Source of the DNA: Streptomyces hiroshimensis
GTDB taxonomy: Bacteria; Actinomycetota; Actinomycetes; Streptomycetales; Streptomycetaceae
Length of the DNA stretch: 64,000 bases
Reading direction: 5' to 3'
Assembly (NCBI RefSeq): GCF_014650335.1
Contig: NZ_BMUT01000009.1
Coordinates: 68,889-132,888 of the forward strand
In this document: positions 34,900 to 42,706 of the stretch, piece by piece
Layout of the letters: each line of letters begins with the position of its first letter
Numbering within the stretch: the first letter of the stretch is position 1
Translations under genes and position numbers: made by a program
Notes under the pieces: model-generated
The model's input: only the letters and a program-made list of their open reading frames with translations
Databases searched by the model: none
Told to the model about the DNA's origin: nothing

Positions 34900-36375
34900 G
34901 TGCCGAATGCCAACAATGACAGCCTCACCCAGTCGTCGACCAACGAGCTCAGCCAGGTGCAGCGCCGTGCCGTGAGCGAGCTCCTGAGGGTCTCCCCCGT
35001 GGCCGACGACCTCGCCCGCCGATTCCAGGAAGCCGGGTTCACGCTTGCCCTGGTCGGCGGCTCCGTACGGGACGCGCTGCTCGGCAGGCTCGGCAACGAC
35101 CTCGACTTCACCACGGACGCCCGCCCCGAGGACGTCCTGAAGATCGTCCGGCCCTGGGCGGACGCCGTCTGGGAGGTCGGCATCGCCTTCGGCACCGTGG
35201 GATGCCGCAAAGCCGACTTCGACATCGAGGTCACCACATACCGGTCGGAGGCCTACGACCGGACCTCCCGCAAGCCGGAGGTCTCCTACGGCGACTCCAT
35301 CGAGGAAGACCTCGTCCGCCGCGACTTCACCGTCAACGCCATGGCCGTCGCGCTGCCGGAGAAGGAGTTCATCGACCCGCACGGCGGCCTGGAGGACCTG
35401 GCCGCCCGGGTCCTGCGCACCCCCGGCACCCCGGAGGAGTCCTTCTCCGACGACCCGCTGCGCATGATGCGCGCCGCGCGCTTCGCCGCCCAGCTCGACT
35501 TCGAGGTCGCGCCCGAGGTCGTCACCGCGATGACCGAGATGTCCGGCCGACTCGAGATCGTCTCGGCCGAGCGGGTCCGGGACGAGCTCAACAAGCTGAT
35601 CCTCTCCGACCACCCGCGCAAGGGCCTGAAGCTGCTGGTCGACACCGGGCTCGCCGCGCTCGTCCTGCCCGAGCTGCCCGCCCTGCGCCTGGAGCGTGAC
35701 GAGCACCACCGCCACAAGGACGTGTACGAGCACACGCTCACCGTCCTGGAGCAGGCCGTCGCCCTGGAGGCCCCGCGCGACCAGCCCGGCGGCGGACCCG
35801 ACCTGGTGCTGCGCCTCGCGGCGCTGCTGCACGACATCGGCAAGCCGCGCACGCGCCGCTTCGAGAAGGACGGCCGGGTCTCCTTCCACCACCACGAGGT
35901 GGTGGGCGCCAAGATGACCAAGGCCCGGATGACCAAGCTCAAGTACTCCAACGAGCTGGTGAAGGAGGTCTCCAAGCTGGTCGAGCTGCACCTGCGCTTC
36001 CACGGCTACGGCACCGGCGAGTGGACCGACTCCGCCGTGCGCCGCTACGTGCGCGACGCCGGGCCTCTGCTGGAGCGGCTCCACAAGCTGACCCGGTCCG
36101 ACTGCACCACGCGCAACAAGCGCAAGGCCAATGCGCTCTCGCGGGCGTACGACGGCCTGGAGGAGCGCATCGCCAAGCTGCAGGAGCAGGAGGAGCTGGA
36201 CGCGATCCGGCCGGACCTGGACGGCAATCAGATCATGGAGATCCTGGGCGTGGGCCCGGGCCCGCAGATCGGCAAGGCGTACAAGCACATGCTGGAGCTG
36301 CGCCTGGAGAACGGCCCGATGGGTCATGACGAGGCGGTCGCCGCGCTCAGGGAGTGGTGGGCGGCGCAGGGCTGA
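34900..36375 (+). CDS. cca: CCA-adding tRNA nucleotidyltransferase
   Basis: The enzyme adds or repairs the 3' CCA of tRNAs, needed here because the two tRNA genes in the window lack an encoded CCA. The 491-residue protein starts at GTG 34900. The class II nucleotidyltransferase head has Gly-Gly-Ser-Val-Arg-Asp near 54 with Asp-Leu-Asp-Phe-Thr. Motif C Arg-Arg-Asp-Phe-Thr-Val-Asn-Ala-Met follows. An HD domain lies in the second half (His-His-Arg-His-Lys-Asp-Val-Tyr-Glu-His and Leu-Leu-His-Asp-Ile-Gly-Lys). It corresponds to pcnA (Rv3907c). Confidence 0.95.
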   Translation: MPNANNDSLTQSSTNELSQVQRRAVSELLRVSPVADDLARRFQEAGFTLALVGGSVRDALLGRLGNDLDFTTDARPEDVLKIVRPWADAVWEVGIAFGTVGCRKADFDIEVTTYRSEAYDRTSRKPEVSYGDSIEEDLVRRDFTVNAMAVALPEKEFIDPHGGLEDLAARVLRTPGTPEESFSDDPLRMMRAARFAAQLDFEVAPEVVTAMTEMSGRLEIVSAERVRDELNKLILSDHPRKGLKLLVDTGLAALVLPELPALRLERDEHHRHKDVYEHTLTVLEQAVALEAPRDQPGGGPDLVLRLAALLHDIGKPRTRRFEKDGRVSFHHHEVVGAKMTKARMTKLKYSNELVKEVSKLVELHLRFHGYGTGEWTDSAVRRYVRDAGPLLERLHKLTRSDCTTRNKRKANALSRAYDGLEERIAKLQEQEELDAIRPDLDGNQIMEILGVGPGPQIGKAYKHMLELRLENGPMGHDEAVAALREWWAAQG

Positions 36376-36390
36376 CCCTCCACGTTCCCT

Positions 36391-36404
36391 GTTTCACGTG
36401 AAAC
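36391..36404. promoter_or_regulatory. parS site
   Basis: Exact GTTTCACGTGAAAC, 15 bp after the cca stop. Confidence 0.95.
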
Positions 36405-36465
36405 ATGAAGCGGGGCGGTGGGCGATTCACGGTTTCACGTGAAACACCCACCGCCCCGCTTCATG
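36404..36465. terminator. Bidirectional hairpin with a parS site in its loop
   Basis: A perfect 19-bp stem (CATGAAGCGGGGCGGTGGG, 36404-36422, with its complement at 36447-36465) encloses the second parS of this gap. The right arm covers the stop codon of the MFS gene, so the hairpin serves convergent cca and MFS genes. Confidence 0.8.
36432..36445. promoter_or_regulatory. parS site
   Basis: Exact GTTTCACGTGAAAC in the loop of the cca-MFS hairpin, 41 bp from the previous site. Confidence 0.95.
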
Positions 36466-37729
36466 CTTCCTGCCGGTTCCGGAAGCCCGCCAGGGTGACG
36501 GCGACGACGGCGTAGAGCGCGGCGACGGCGGACACCAGCAGGGCCGACCGGCCGTCGGGCGGCAGCATCAGGGCCGCCACTCCGGCCGCTCCCACGAAGG
36601 CGACGTTGAAGAGGACGTCGTAGAGCGAGAAGACCCGGCCCCGGAAGGCGTCGTCCACCGAGGACTGGACCACGGTGTCCGTGGCGATCTTGGCGCCCTG
36701 GGTGGTCAGGCCCAGGACGAAGGCGGCGATCAGCATGGGGACGCGCTCGAAGGGCAGGCCGAGGGCGGGTTCCAGCACCGCCGCGACGGTGGCGCAGGCG
36801 ACCATCCAGCCGAGCCTGCCCAGCCGGGAGACCGCCCAGGGGGTGATGACGGCCGCCGCGAAGAACCCCGCGCCCGAGACGGCGACGGCGAGCCCCAGCA
36901 GGGCCATGCCCTTGGACTCGCTGCTCGTCCACGCATGCCGGCAGAGCATCAGCACGGTGACGGTGAGGGCGCCGTAGCAGAAGCGCATCAGCGTCATGGC
37001 GGCGAGCGCGCAGGCGGCCGTTCGGCGCTCGGCGAGATGCCGCAGCCCCGCGGCCAGGCCCCGTGCGGTACCGGTCAGGAGAGCGCCCAGCCGACGGGCC
37101 GCCGGTGCGTCCGGGCCCAGCAGGCCGATCGGCATCAACAGTGAGCACAGGGCGGCGGACAAGTAGAGCGCCGCGCCGAGCAGGACGACCAGGGCGTCGG
37201 CGCCCTCGGGGGCGCCCAGCCGTACGGCGAAGGCGAGGCCGCCGCCCACGGTGGCCGCGAGGGTCCCGGCGGTCGGGGAGAGGGCGTTGGCCATGACCAG
37301 GCGCTCGCGTGAGTCGACCACACGGGGCAGCGAGGCGGAAAGCCCGGCGAGTACGAAGCGGTTGACGGCGGTGACCGACAAGGCGGAGGCGTAGAAGAGC
37401 CAGTCGGGGACGCGCGCGACGATGAGCAGGGCGGTCACGCCGGCCAGGGCGGTACGCAGCAGGTTGCCGTGGAGCAGCACCTGGCGGCGGCGCCAGCGGT
37501 CCAGCAGCACGCCGGCGAAGGGGCCCAGCAGCGAGTACGGCAGGAGGAGCACCGCCATGGCCGAGGCGATGGCCGTGGGGGACGCCTGCTTCTCCGGGGA
37601 GAAGACCACGTAGGTGGCGAGCGCGACCTGGTAGACCCCGTCGGCGGCCTGGGAGAGGAGCCTGACTGCCAGCAGGCGGCGGAAATCGCGAAGGCGGAGC
37701 AGGACGCGAAGATCACGCACAACGGGCAT
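36461..37729 (-). CDS. MFS transporter
   Basis: The 422-residue integral membrane protein has about 12 helices. It is of the MFS type with Ala-Gly-Val-Leu-Leu-Asp-Arg-Trp-Arg-Arg-Arg in the first cytoplasmic loop (motif A-like Gly-x-x-x-Asp-Arg) and Val-Gly-Ala-Ala-Gly-Val-Ala near the end. I chose the ATG at 37729 (GTGAGG upstream, Pro-Val-Val-Arg-Asp-Leu) over a start 14 codons earlier. The substrate is unknown. It lies between cca and ino1, a place that holds an MFS gene in other Streptomyces as far as I recall. Confidence 0.85.
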   Translation of the reverse strand: MPVVRDLRVLLRLRDFRRLLAVRLLSQAADGVYQVALATYVVFSPEKQASPTAIASAMAVLLLPYSLLGPFAGVLLDRWRRRQVLLHGNLLRTALAGVTALLIVARVPDWLFYASALSVTAVNRFVLAGLSASLPRVVDSRERLVMANALSPTAGTLAATVGGGLAFAVRLGAPEGADALVVLLGAALYLSAALCSLLMPIGLLGPDAPAARRLGALLTGTARGLAAGLRHLAERRTAACALAAMTLMRFCYGALTVTVLMLCRHAWTSSESKGMALLGLAVAVSGAGFFAAAVITPWAVSRLGRLGWMVACATVAAVLEPALGLPFERVPMLIAAFVLGLTTQGAKIATDTVVQSSVDDAFRGRVFSLYDVLFNVAFVGAAGVAALMLPPDGRSALLVSAVAALYAVVAVTLAGFRNRQEA

Positions 37730-37749
37730 GGTCCACAGCCTCACACAAC

Positions 37750-37785
37750 GCGCAGGTCCCCGGGTGGACAACCCGGGGACCTGCG
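37750..37785 (-). terminator. Terminator after ino1
   Basis: A perfect inverted repeat (GCGCAGGTCCCCGGGT and complement) has a five-base loop, 24 bp beyond the ino1 stop on the minus strand and just upstream of the MFS gene. No T run, as is common in Streptomyces. Confidence 0.75.
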
Positions 37786-37808
37786 CATGCGGGGAAGAGG
37801 CGGAACGC

Positions 37809-38891
37809 TTAGCGCTCGACCTCGCCCTTGATGAACTTCTCGACGTTCTCGCGGGCCTCGTCGTCGAAGTACTGCACCGGCGGCGACTTCATGAAGTACG
37901 AGGAGGCGGAGAGGATCGGGCCGCCGATGCCGCGGTCCTTGGCGATCTTCGCGGCGCGGACGGCGTCGATGATGACACCGGCGGAGTTCGGGGAGTCCCA
38001 GACCTCGAGCTTGTACTCCAGGTTCAGCGGGACGTCACCGAAGGCGCGGCCCTCGAGGCGCACGTACGCCCACTTGCGGTCGTCCAGCCAGGCCACGTAG
38101 TCCGAGGGACCGATGTGGACGTTCTTCTCGCCCATGTCGCGGTCGGGGATCTGGGAGGTGACGGCCTGCGTCTTGGAGATCTTCTTGGACTCCAGGCGCT
38201 CGCGCTCGAGCATGTTCTTGAAGTCCATGTTGCCGCCGACGTTCAGCTGCATCGTGCGGTCCAGGATGACGCCCCGGTCCTCGAACAGCTTGGCCATCAC
38301 GCGGTGCGTGATGGTGGCGCCGACCTGCGACTTGATGTCGTCACCGACGATCGGCACACCGGCCTCGGTGAACTTGTCCGCCCACTCCTTGGTGCCGGCG
38401 ATGAAGACCGGGAGGGCGTTGACGAAGGCGACCTTGGCGTCGATGGCGCACTGCGCGTAGAACTTCGCGGCGTCCTCGGAGCCCACGGGCAGGTAGCAGA
38501 CCAGAACGTCGACCTGCTTGTCCTTCAGGACCTGGACGACGTCGACGGGAGCCTCGGCGGACTCCTCGATGGTCTCGCGGTAGTACTTACCGAGGCCGTC
38601 GAGGGTGTGGCCGCGCTGGACGGTGACGCCGCTGTTCGGCACGTCGCAGATCTTGATGGTGTTGTTCTCGCTGGCGCCGATGGCGTCGGCGAGGTCGAGG
38701 CCGACCTTCTTCGCGTCGACGTCGAAGGCGGCCACGAACTCGACATCACGCACGTGGTAGTCGCCGAACTGCACGTGCATCAGACCCGGCACGCGACCGT
38801 TCGGGTCGGCGTCCTTGTAGTACTCGACGCCCTGCACCAGCGAGGCGGCGCAGTTGCCCACGCCGACGATGGCTACGCGAACCGAACCCAT
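37809..38891 (-). CDS. ino1: Inositol-1-phosphate synthase
   Basis: The enzyme converts glucose 6-phosphate to 1D-myo-inositol 3-phosphate with NAD. This is the first step toward phosphatidylinositol and mycothiol in actinobacteria. The 360-residue length fits the short bacterial class. The NAD motif is Gly-Val-Gly-Asn-Cys-Ala-Ala-Ser (10-17). Conserved Gly-Asp-Asp-Ile-Lys-Ser-Gln and Leu-Asn-Val-Gly-Gly-Asn-Met-Asp-Phe-Lys-Asn-Met motifs are present. The PadR gene lies 49 bp upstream in the same direction, as Rv0047c does next to Rv0046c (ino1). Confidence 0.96.
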   Translation of the reverse strand: MGSVRVAIVGVGNCAASLVQGVEYYKDADPNGRVPGLMHVQFGDYHVRDVEFVAAFDVDAKKVGLDLADAIGASENNTIKICDVPNSGVTVQRGHTLDGLGKYYRETIEESAEAPVDVVQVLKDKQVDVLVCYLPVGSEDAAKFYAQCAIDAKVAFVNALPVFIAGTKEWADKFTEAGVPIVGDDIKSQVGATITHRVMAKLFEDRGVILDRTMQLNVGGNMDFKNMLERERLESKKISKTQAVTSQIPDRDMGEKNVHIGPSDYVAWLDDRKWAYVRLEGRAFGDVPLNLEYKLEVWDSPNSAGVIIDAVRAAKIAKDRGIGGPILSASSYFMKSPPVQYFDDEARENVEKFIKGEVER

Positions 38892-38940
38892 TCCGGTTGC
38901 TCCCTGTTAGTACTCGACGAAGCCCTGCGGAGTGCAGGGC

Positions 38941-39528
38941 TCACTGGTCCGGACCGGTGCGCTTGTCACGCCCGGCCCGCTCGCTCTCGATCAGCTCGTT
39001 CAGCCAGCGGACCTCGCGCTCCACGGATTCCATGCCGTGCCGCTGAAGCTCGAGGGTGTAGTCGTCCAGCCGTTCCCGGGTGCGGGCGAGGGAGGCGCGC
39101 ATCTTCTCCAAGCGCTCCTCCAGACGGCTGCGGCGGCCTTCCAGCACGCGCATCCGTACGTCCCGCGAGGTCTGCCCGAAGAACGCGAAGCGGGCGGCGA
39201 AGTGCTCGTCCTCCCACGCGTCCGGGCCGGTGTGGGCGAGCAGCTCCTCGAAGTGCTCCTTGCCCTCTGCCGTCAGGCGGTAGACGATCTTCGCCCGTCG
39301 TCCGGCCAGGGACGCCGCTCGGGCGTCCTCCGGAGCGCTCCCGGGCTCCTCGACCAGCCAGCCGTTCGCCACGAGGGCCTTCAGGCAGGGGTAGAGGGTG
39401 CCATAGCTGAACGCACGGAACACCCCGAGCGAGGTGTTCAAGCGTTTCCGCAGCTCGTAGCCGTGCATCGGGGACTCGCGGAGCAGGCCGAGGACGGCGA
39501 ACTCGAGGATGCCGGAGCGTCTGCTCAT
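38941..39528 (-). CDS. PadR-family transcriptional regulator
   Basis: The 195-residue regulator has a winged helix at 1-80 with Ile-Leu-Glu-Phe-Ala-Val-Leu-Gly-Leu-Leu, Met-His-Gly-Tyr-Glu-Leu-Arg and Gly-Thr-Leu-Tyr-Pro-Cys-Leu-Lys. A C-terminal coiled coil for dimerisation (about 125-185) is rich in Arg, Glu and Leu. AAGGAGG precedes the ATG. A 21-bp palindrome about 95 bp upstream (39623-39643) is a fitting operator. It should regulate itself and ino1 downstream. The effector is unknown. Confidence 0.93.
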   Translation of the reverse strand: MSRRSGILEFAVLGLLRESPMHGYELRKRLNTSLGVFRAFSYGTLYPCLKALVANGWLVEEPGSAPEDARAASLAGRRAKIVYRLTAEGKEHFEELLAHTGPDAWEDEHFAARFAFFGQTSRDVRMRVLEGRRSRLEERLEKMRASLARTRERLDDYTLELQRHGMESVEREVRWLNELIESERAGRDKRTGPDQ

Positions 39529-39622
39529 GTTTCGCCTCCTTGTCGCACACAGCCTAGTCCTTGTGATCCCTAGTCCCTATTGGTCCCTTATGCCGACTCC
39601 GAGCCGACCTTTATGTCGTGCT

Positions 39623-39643
39623 GATGTATCGACTCGATACATC
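39623..39643. promoter_or_regulatory. Probable PadR operator
   Basis: A perfect palindrome GATGTATCGA-C-TCGATACATC lies in the 411-bp gap between padR and the PBP gene. PadR-family proteins favour palindromes with ATGT and ACAT halves, which it has. The rest of the gap (39529-39939) shows no gene; on the minus strand it carries related GGGACTAGG/AAGGACTAGG words near 39550-39580. Confidence 0.7.
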
Positions 39644-39939
39644 CAGACGATAGAACGCACCCTTGGATGCGACAAGAGGGGGCACGGTGAACGAGGTCAC
39701 ATCACCGATTCGTGGGACACAAGCGGCCTGAATTGGAGTGAACATCCGCAGTAGGAGCGATTTGGCCGTGCGTAGTCTGTGCGCCATGCAGACCAGCGGG
39801 AACCGAGTGACGACGACAGGCGTCCTCGTCCCGTACGCAATGCGCCCGGTTGCCTCAGGCAGCCGTTCAGCGCATCGGGGGGAACGCAAGCCAGCTGCCG
39901 CTTCCAGGCGATAGCGCCTGCCCGAGGAGTAGTCGTTCG

Positions 39940-42576
39940 ATGAGCGAGCACCGCCGCAAGCCGCCGCAGCCTGAGGGCGGCGGACGAGCCGCGGCCAGGC
40001 GCGCGGCCCAGCAGCCGGGACCCGGCCGCCGCGCCGCGCCGACCAGCAGTTCCGCCGCGCGATCCGGTCGCGGCGAGTCCGACCGGCACGTCAGCCGTGC
40101 CGAAGGCCGCCGCGCGAGCCAGCGCGGCCCCGCGACCGGCGGGCGCAGACGCGGCGGGGATCCCGGAGGAGGTTCCGGAGGAGGTTCCGGCGGCCGGCGC
40201 CCGGGCAAGAAGCGCTTCATCGACTATCCCCGGGCGGGCAAGGACGGCGCCAAGCGCTGGATGCCCTCCTGGAAGCTGGTCCTCGGAACGGCCTTCACCT
40301 TCATCGGCCTGATCTTCGGCACCGTGGGCATCGCCCTGGCCGTGGTCCAGGTGCCGTCCGCCCAGCGGACCGCCCAGGTGCAGAAGAACGTGTACTACTG
40401 GGCCGACGGCAAGCAGATGGTGGTCGCGGGCGGTGGTGCGCTCAACCGCCAGATCGTGCCGATCTCCAAGATCCCCAAGTCGATGCAGGTAGCGGTGATC
40501 TCGGCCGAGAACGCCAGCTTCTACAAGGACTGGGGCGTCGACCCGATGGGCATCGCGCGCGCCGTCGTCAAGATGGCGCAGGGCGGGGAGACCCAGAGCG
40601 GTTCGACCATCACGCAGCAGTTCGTGAAGAACACGTACCTGAGCCAGGAGCAGACGCTCAAGCGCAAGGCCACCGAGCTGCTGATCTCCATAAAGGTGGG
40701 TGCCACCAAGGACAAGGACGAGATCCTCGCGGGCTACCTCAACACCGCCTACTACGGGCGCGGGGCCTACGGGATCCAGGCCGCGGCGCGGGCGTACTAC
40801 GACAAGGACTGCACCGAGCTGACGCCCAGCGAGAGCGCGTTCCTCGCCGCGACGCTCAACGGCCCGAACCTCTACGACCCGTACGGCGGCCAGGGCCCGG
40901 CGGCCACCGCCGAGAAGAACACCAAGCGGGCCACCGACCGCTGGAAGTGGACCCTGGACCGCGAGGTCGAGACGGGCAACATGCAGGCGGGCGACCGCGA
41001 CATGTGGGTCGGCAAGGGCTTCCCGACCCCCCAGAAGCCCAAGCCCTCCACGAACCGCGCCGGCCAGATCGGCTACCTCACCGAGCTCGCCGACAACTAC
41101 GTCGTCGCCCACTCCGGCATCAGCAAGACCCAGCTGGACCGCGGCGGCTACCAGATCCACACGACGTTCGACCGGGCCAAGGTCGAGGCCCTGGCGAAGT
41201 CGGTCGAGGACGTCCGCAAGGCGAACATCAAGCCGGACGTGCGGGAGCGCGACAAGTTCGTGCAGTTCGGCGGGGCCTCCATCGACCCCAAGACCGGCAA
41301 GATCGTCGCCATCTACGGCGGCGAGAACGCGCTGGAGCACTTCAACAACAACGCCGACTACACCGGTGTGCAGGTGGGCTCGACCTTCAAGCCCTTCGTG
41401 CTCGCCGCGGCCATGTCGCACGGCAAGCGCAACCCGGCCCTGGGCCGGCAGCAGAGCGACAGCCAGCGCACGCTCGTCTCTCCCGACAGCATCTACAACG
41501 GCAACAACAAGGTGACGCTCCGGGAGTACAACGGCAAGATCTGGCACGACAACGACGGCAGCGAGTGGCACCAGAAGAACGACGGTGAAGAGGACAAGGG
41601 TCCCGTCACCCTGCGCACCGCCATGCAGTTCTCGGTGAACACCCCCTTCATCCAGCTCGGCATGGACGTCGGTACGGACCTGGTCAAGGAGGCCGCCCTG
41701 CGGGCCGGCCTGGACAAGGACCAGCTCTCCGCCACCACGCCCACCTTCTCGCTCGGCACATCGGCGCCCAGCGCGGTCCGGCTGGCCGGTGCGTACGCCA
41801 CCTTCGCCGCCAGCGGCAAGCAGATCGACCCGTACTCGGTCGAGAAGGTCGAGCGGGACGGCAAGGCGGTCTACACGCACGAGACGAAGTCGGACACGGC
41901 GTTCTCGCCGAACGTGGCGAACAACGTCACCGACGTGCTCAAGACCGTCGTGGAGGAGGGCACGGGCACCTCGGCCAAGCTCGCCGGGGGCCGTCCGGCC
42001 GCGGGCAAGACGGGTACGACGGACGAGAACCGCTCGGCCTGGTTCGCGGGCTACACCCCGCAGCTGTCCACGGCGATCGGCATGTTCCGGGTCGACTCCA
42101 ACGCCAAGAAGCAGGAGTTCCTGTCGATGCGCGGCGTGGGCGGCAAGGAGACCATCCACGGTGCGTCGTTCCCAGCGGAGATCTGGGCCGACTACATGAA
42201 CGCGGCGCTCAAGGGCCAGCCGATCGAGCAGTTCGAGCCGGCGCAGCCGCTCGGCGAGAAGATCTTCGGTGACGGCGCCAGCCCCTCGCCCAGCGCTCCC
42301 TCCGCGCCCCCGTCGGCGATGCCGTCCACCAGCCCGTCCGGCACGCCGTCGAAGTCCCCCTCGCCGAGCCCGTCGGCGAGCCGGTCCTGCTCGGTCTTCG
42401 ACTTCCGCTGCAAGCACGGAGGGAACACCGGCAGCAGCGGCGGTCCCGGTGGGGGTCCGGGCGGCGGGCCCGGTGGCGGCCCCGGCGGCGGCCCGGGCGG
42501 CGCGGGCGAGTCGCCGACGCCCGACACCAGCAGGCGCCCCGGAGGCGGCGGCCTCTTCGGTGGCATGAACGGCTGA
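39940..42576 (+). CDS. Bifunctional penicillin-binding protein (transglycosylase/transpeptidase)
   Basis: This class A PBP polymerises and cross-links peptidoglycan. The ATG at 39940 (GAGGAG upstream) gives 878 residues. The N-terminus is basic and Gly/Pro-rich, with a transmembrane helix at about 113-138. The GT51 domain has catalytic Glu190 in Ser-Ala-Glu-Asn-Ala-Ser-Phe-Tyr and Gly-Ser-Thr-Ile-Thr-Gln-Gln. The transpeptidase has Ser481-x-x-Lys484, Ser565-Val-Asn567 and Lys690-Thr-Gly. The tail is a Pro/Ser stretch followed by repeated Gly-Gly-Gly-Pro. The counterpart is ponA1 (Rv0050). The GT87-like gene follows after a terminator. Confidence 0.95.
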   Translation: MSEHRRKPPQPEGGGRAAARRAAQQPGPGRRAAPTSSSAARSGRGESDRHVSRAEGRRASQRGPATGGRRRGGDPGGGSGGGSGGRRPGKKRFIDYPRAGKDGAKRWMPSWKLVLGTAFTFIGLIFGTVGIALAVVQVPSAQRTAQVQKNVYYWADGKQMVVAGGGALNRQIVPISKIPKSMQVAVISAENASFYKDWGVDPMGIARAVVKMAQGGETQSGSTITQQFVKNTYLSQEQTLKRKATELLISIKVGATKDKDEILAGYLNTAYYGRGAYGIQAAARAYYDKDCTELTPSESAFLAATLNGPNLYDPYGGQGPAATAEKNTKRATDRWKWTLDREVETGNMQAGDRDMWVGKGFPTPQKPKPSTNRAGQIGYLTELADNYVVAHSGISKTQLDRGGYQIHTTFDRAKVEALAKSVEDVRKANIKPDVRERDKFVQFGGASIDPKTGKIVAIYGGENALEHFNNNADYTGVQVGSTFKPFVLAAAMSHGKRNPALGRQQSDSQRTLVSPDSIYNGNNKVTLREYNGKIWHDNDGSEWHQKNDGEEDKGPVTLRTAMQFSVNTPFIQLGMDVGTDLVKEAALRAGLDKDQLSATTPTFSLGTSAPSAVRLAGAYATFAASGKQIDPYSVEKVERDGKAVYTHETKSDTAFSPNVANNVTDVLKTVVEEGTGTSAKLAGGRPAAGKTGTTDENRSAWFAGYTPQLSTAIGMFRVDSNAKKQEFLSMRGVGGKETIHGASFPAEIWADYMNAALKGQPIEQFEPAQPLGEKIFGDGASPSPSAPSAPPSAMPSTSPSGTPSKSPSPSPSASRSCSVFDFRCKHGGNTGSSGGPGGGPGGGPGGGPGGGPGGAGESPTPDTSRRPGGGGLFGGMNG

Positions 42577-42617
42577 CCAGCCCGTCCACCGACCCGGAGC
42601 CACGATTCCGGCAACCG

Positions 42618-42657
42618 CTCTGAGGGCCGTCCCGCGTTCGCGTGACGGCCCTCAGAG
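42618..42657 (+). terminator. Terminator after the PBP gene
   Basis: A 14-bp perfect stem (CTCTGAGGGCCGTC and complement) with a 12-base loop, followed by TTATCC, lies 41 bp after the stop. Confidence 0.8.
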
Positions 42658-42706
42658 TTATCCACAGGCTCCGGCGACGCACAGGCGGGTACGGCAGGAT
42701 GGCCCC

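Noticed and set aside
39697..42603. A 968-codon minus-strand open frame
   Set aside because: Antisense shadow of the PBP gene, whose catalytic motifs are all in place on the plus strand.
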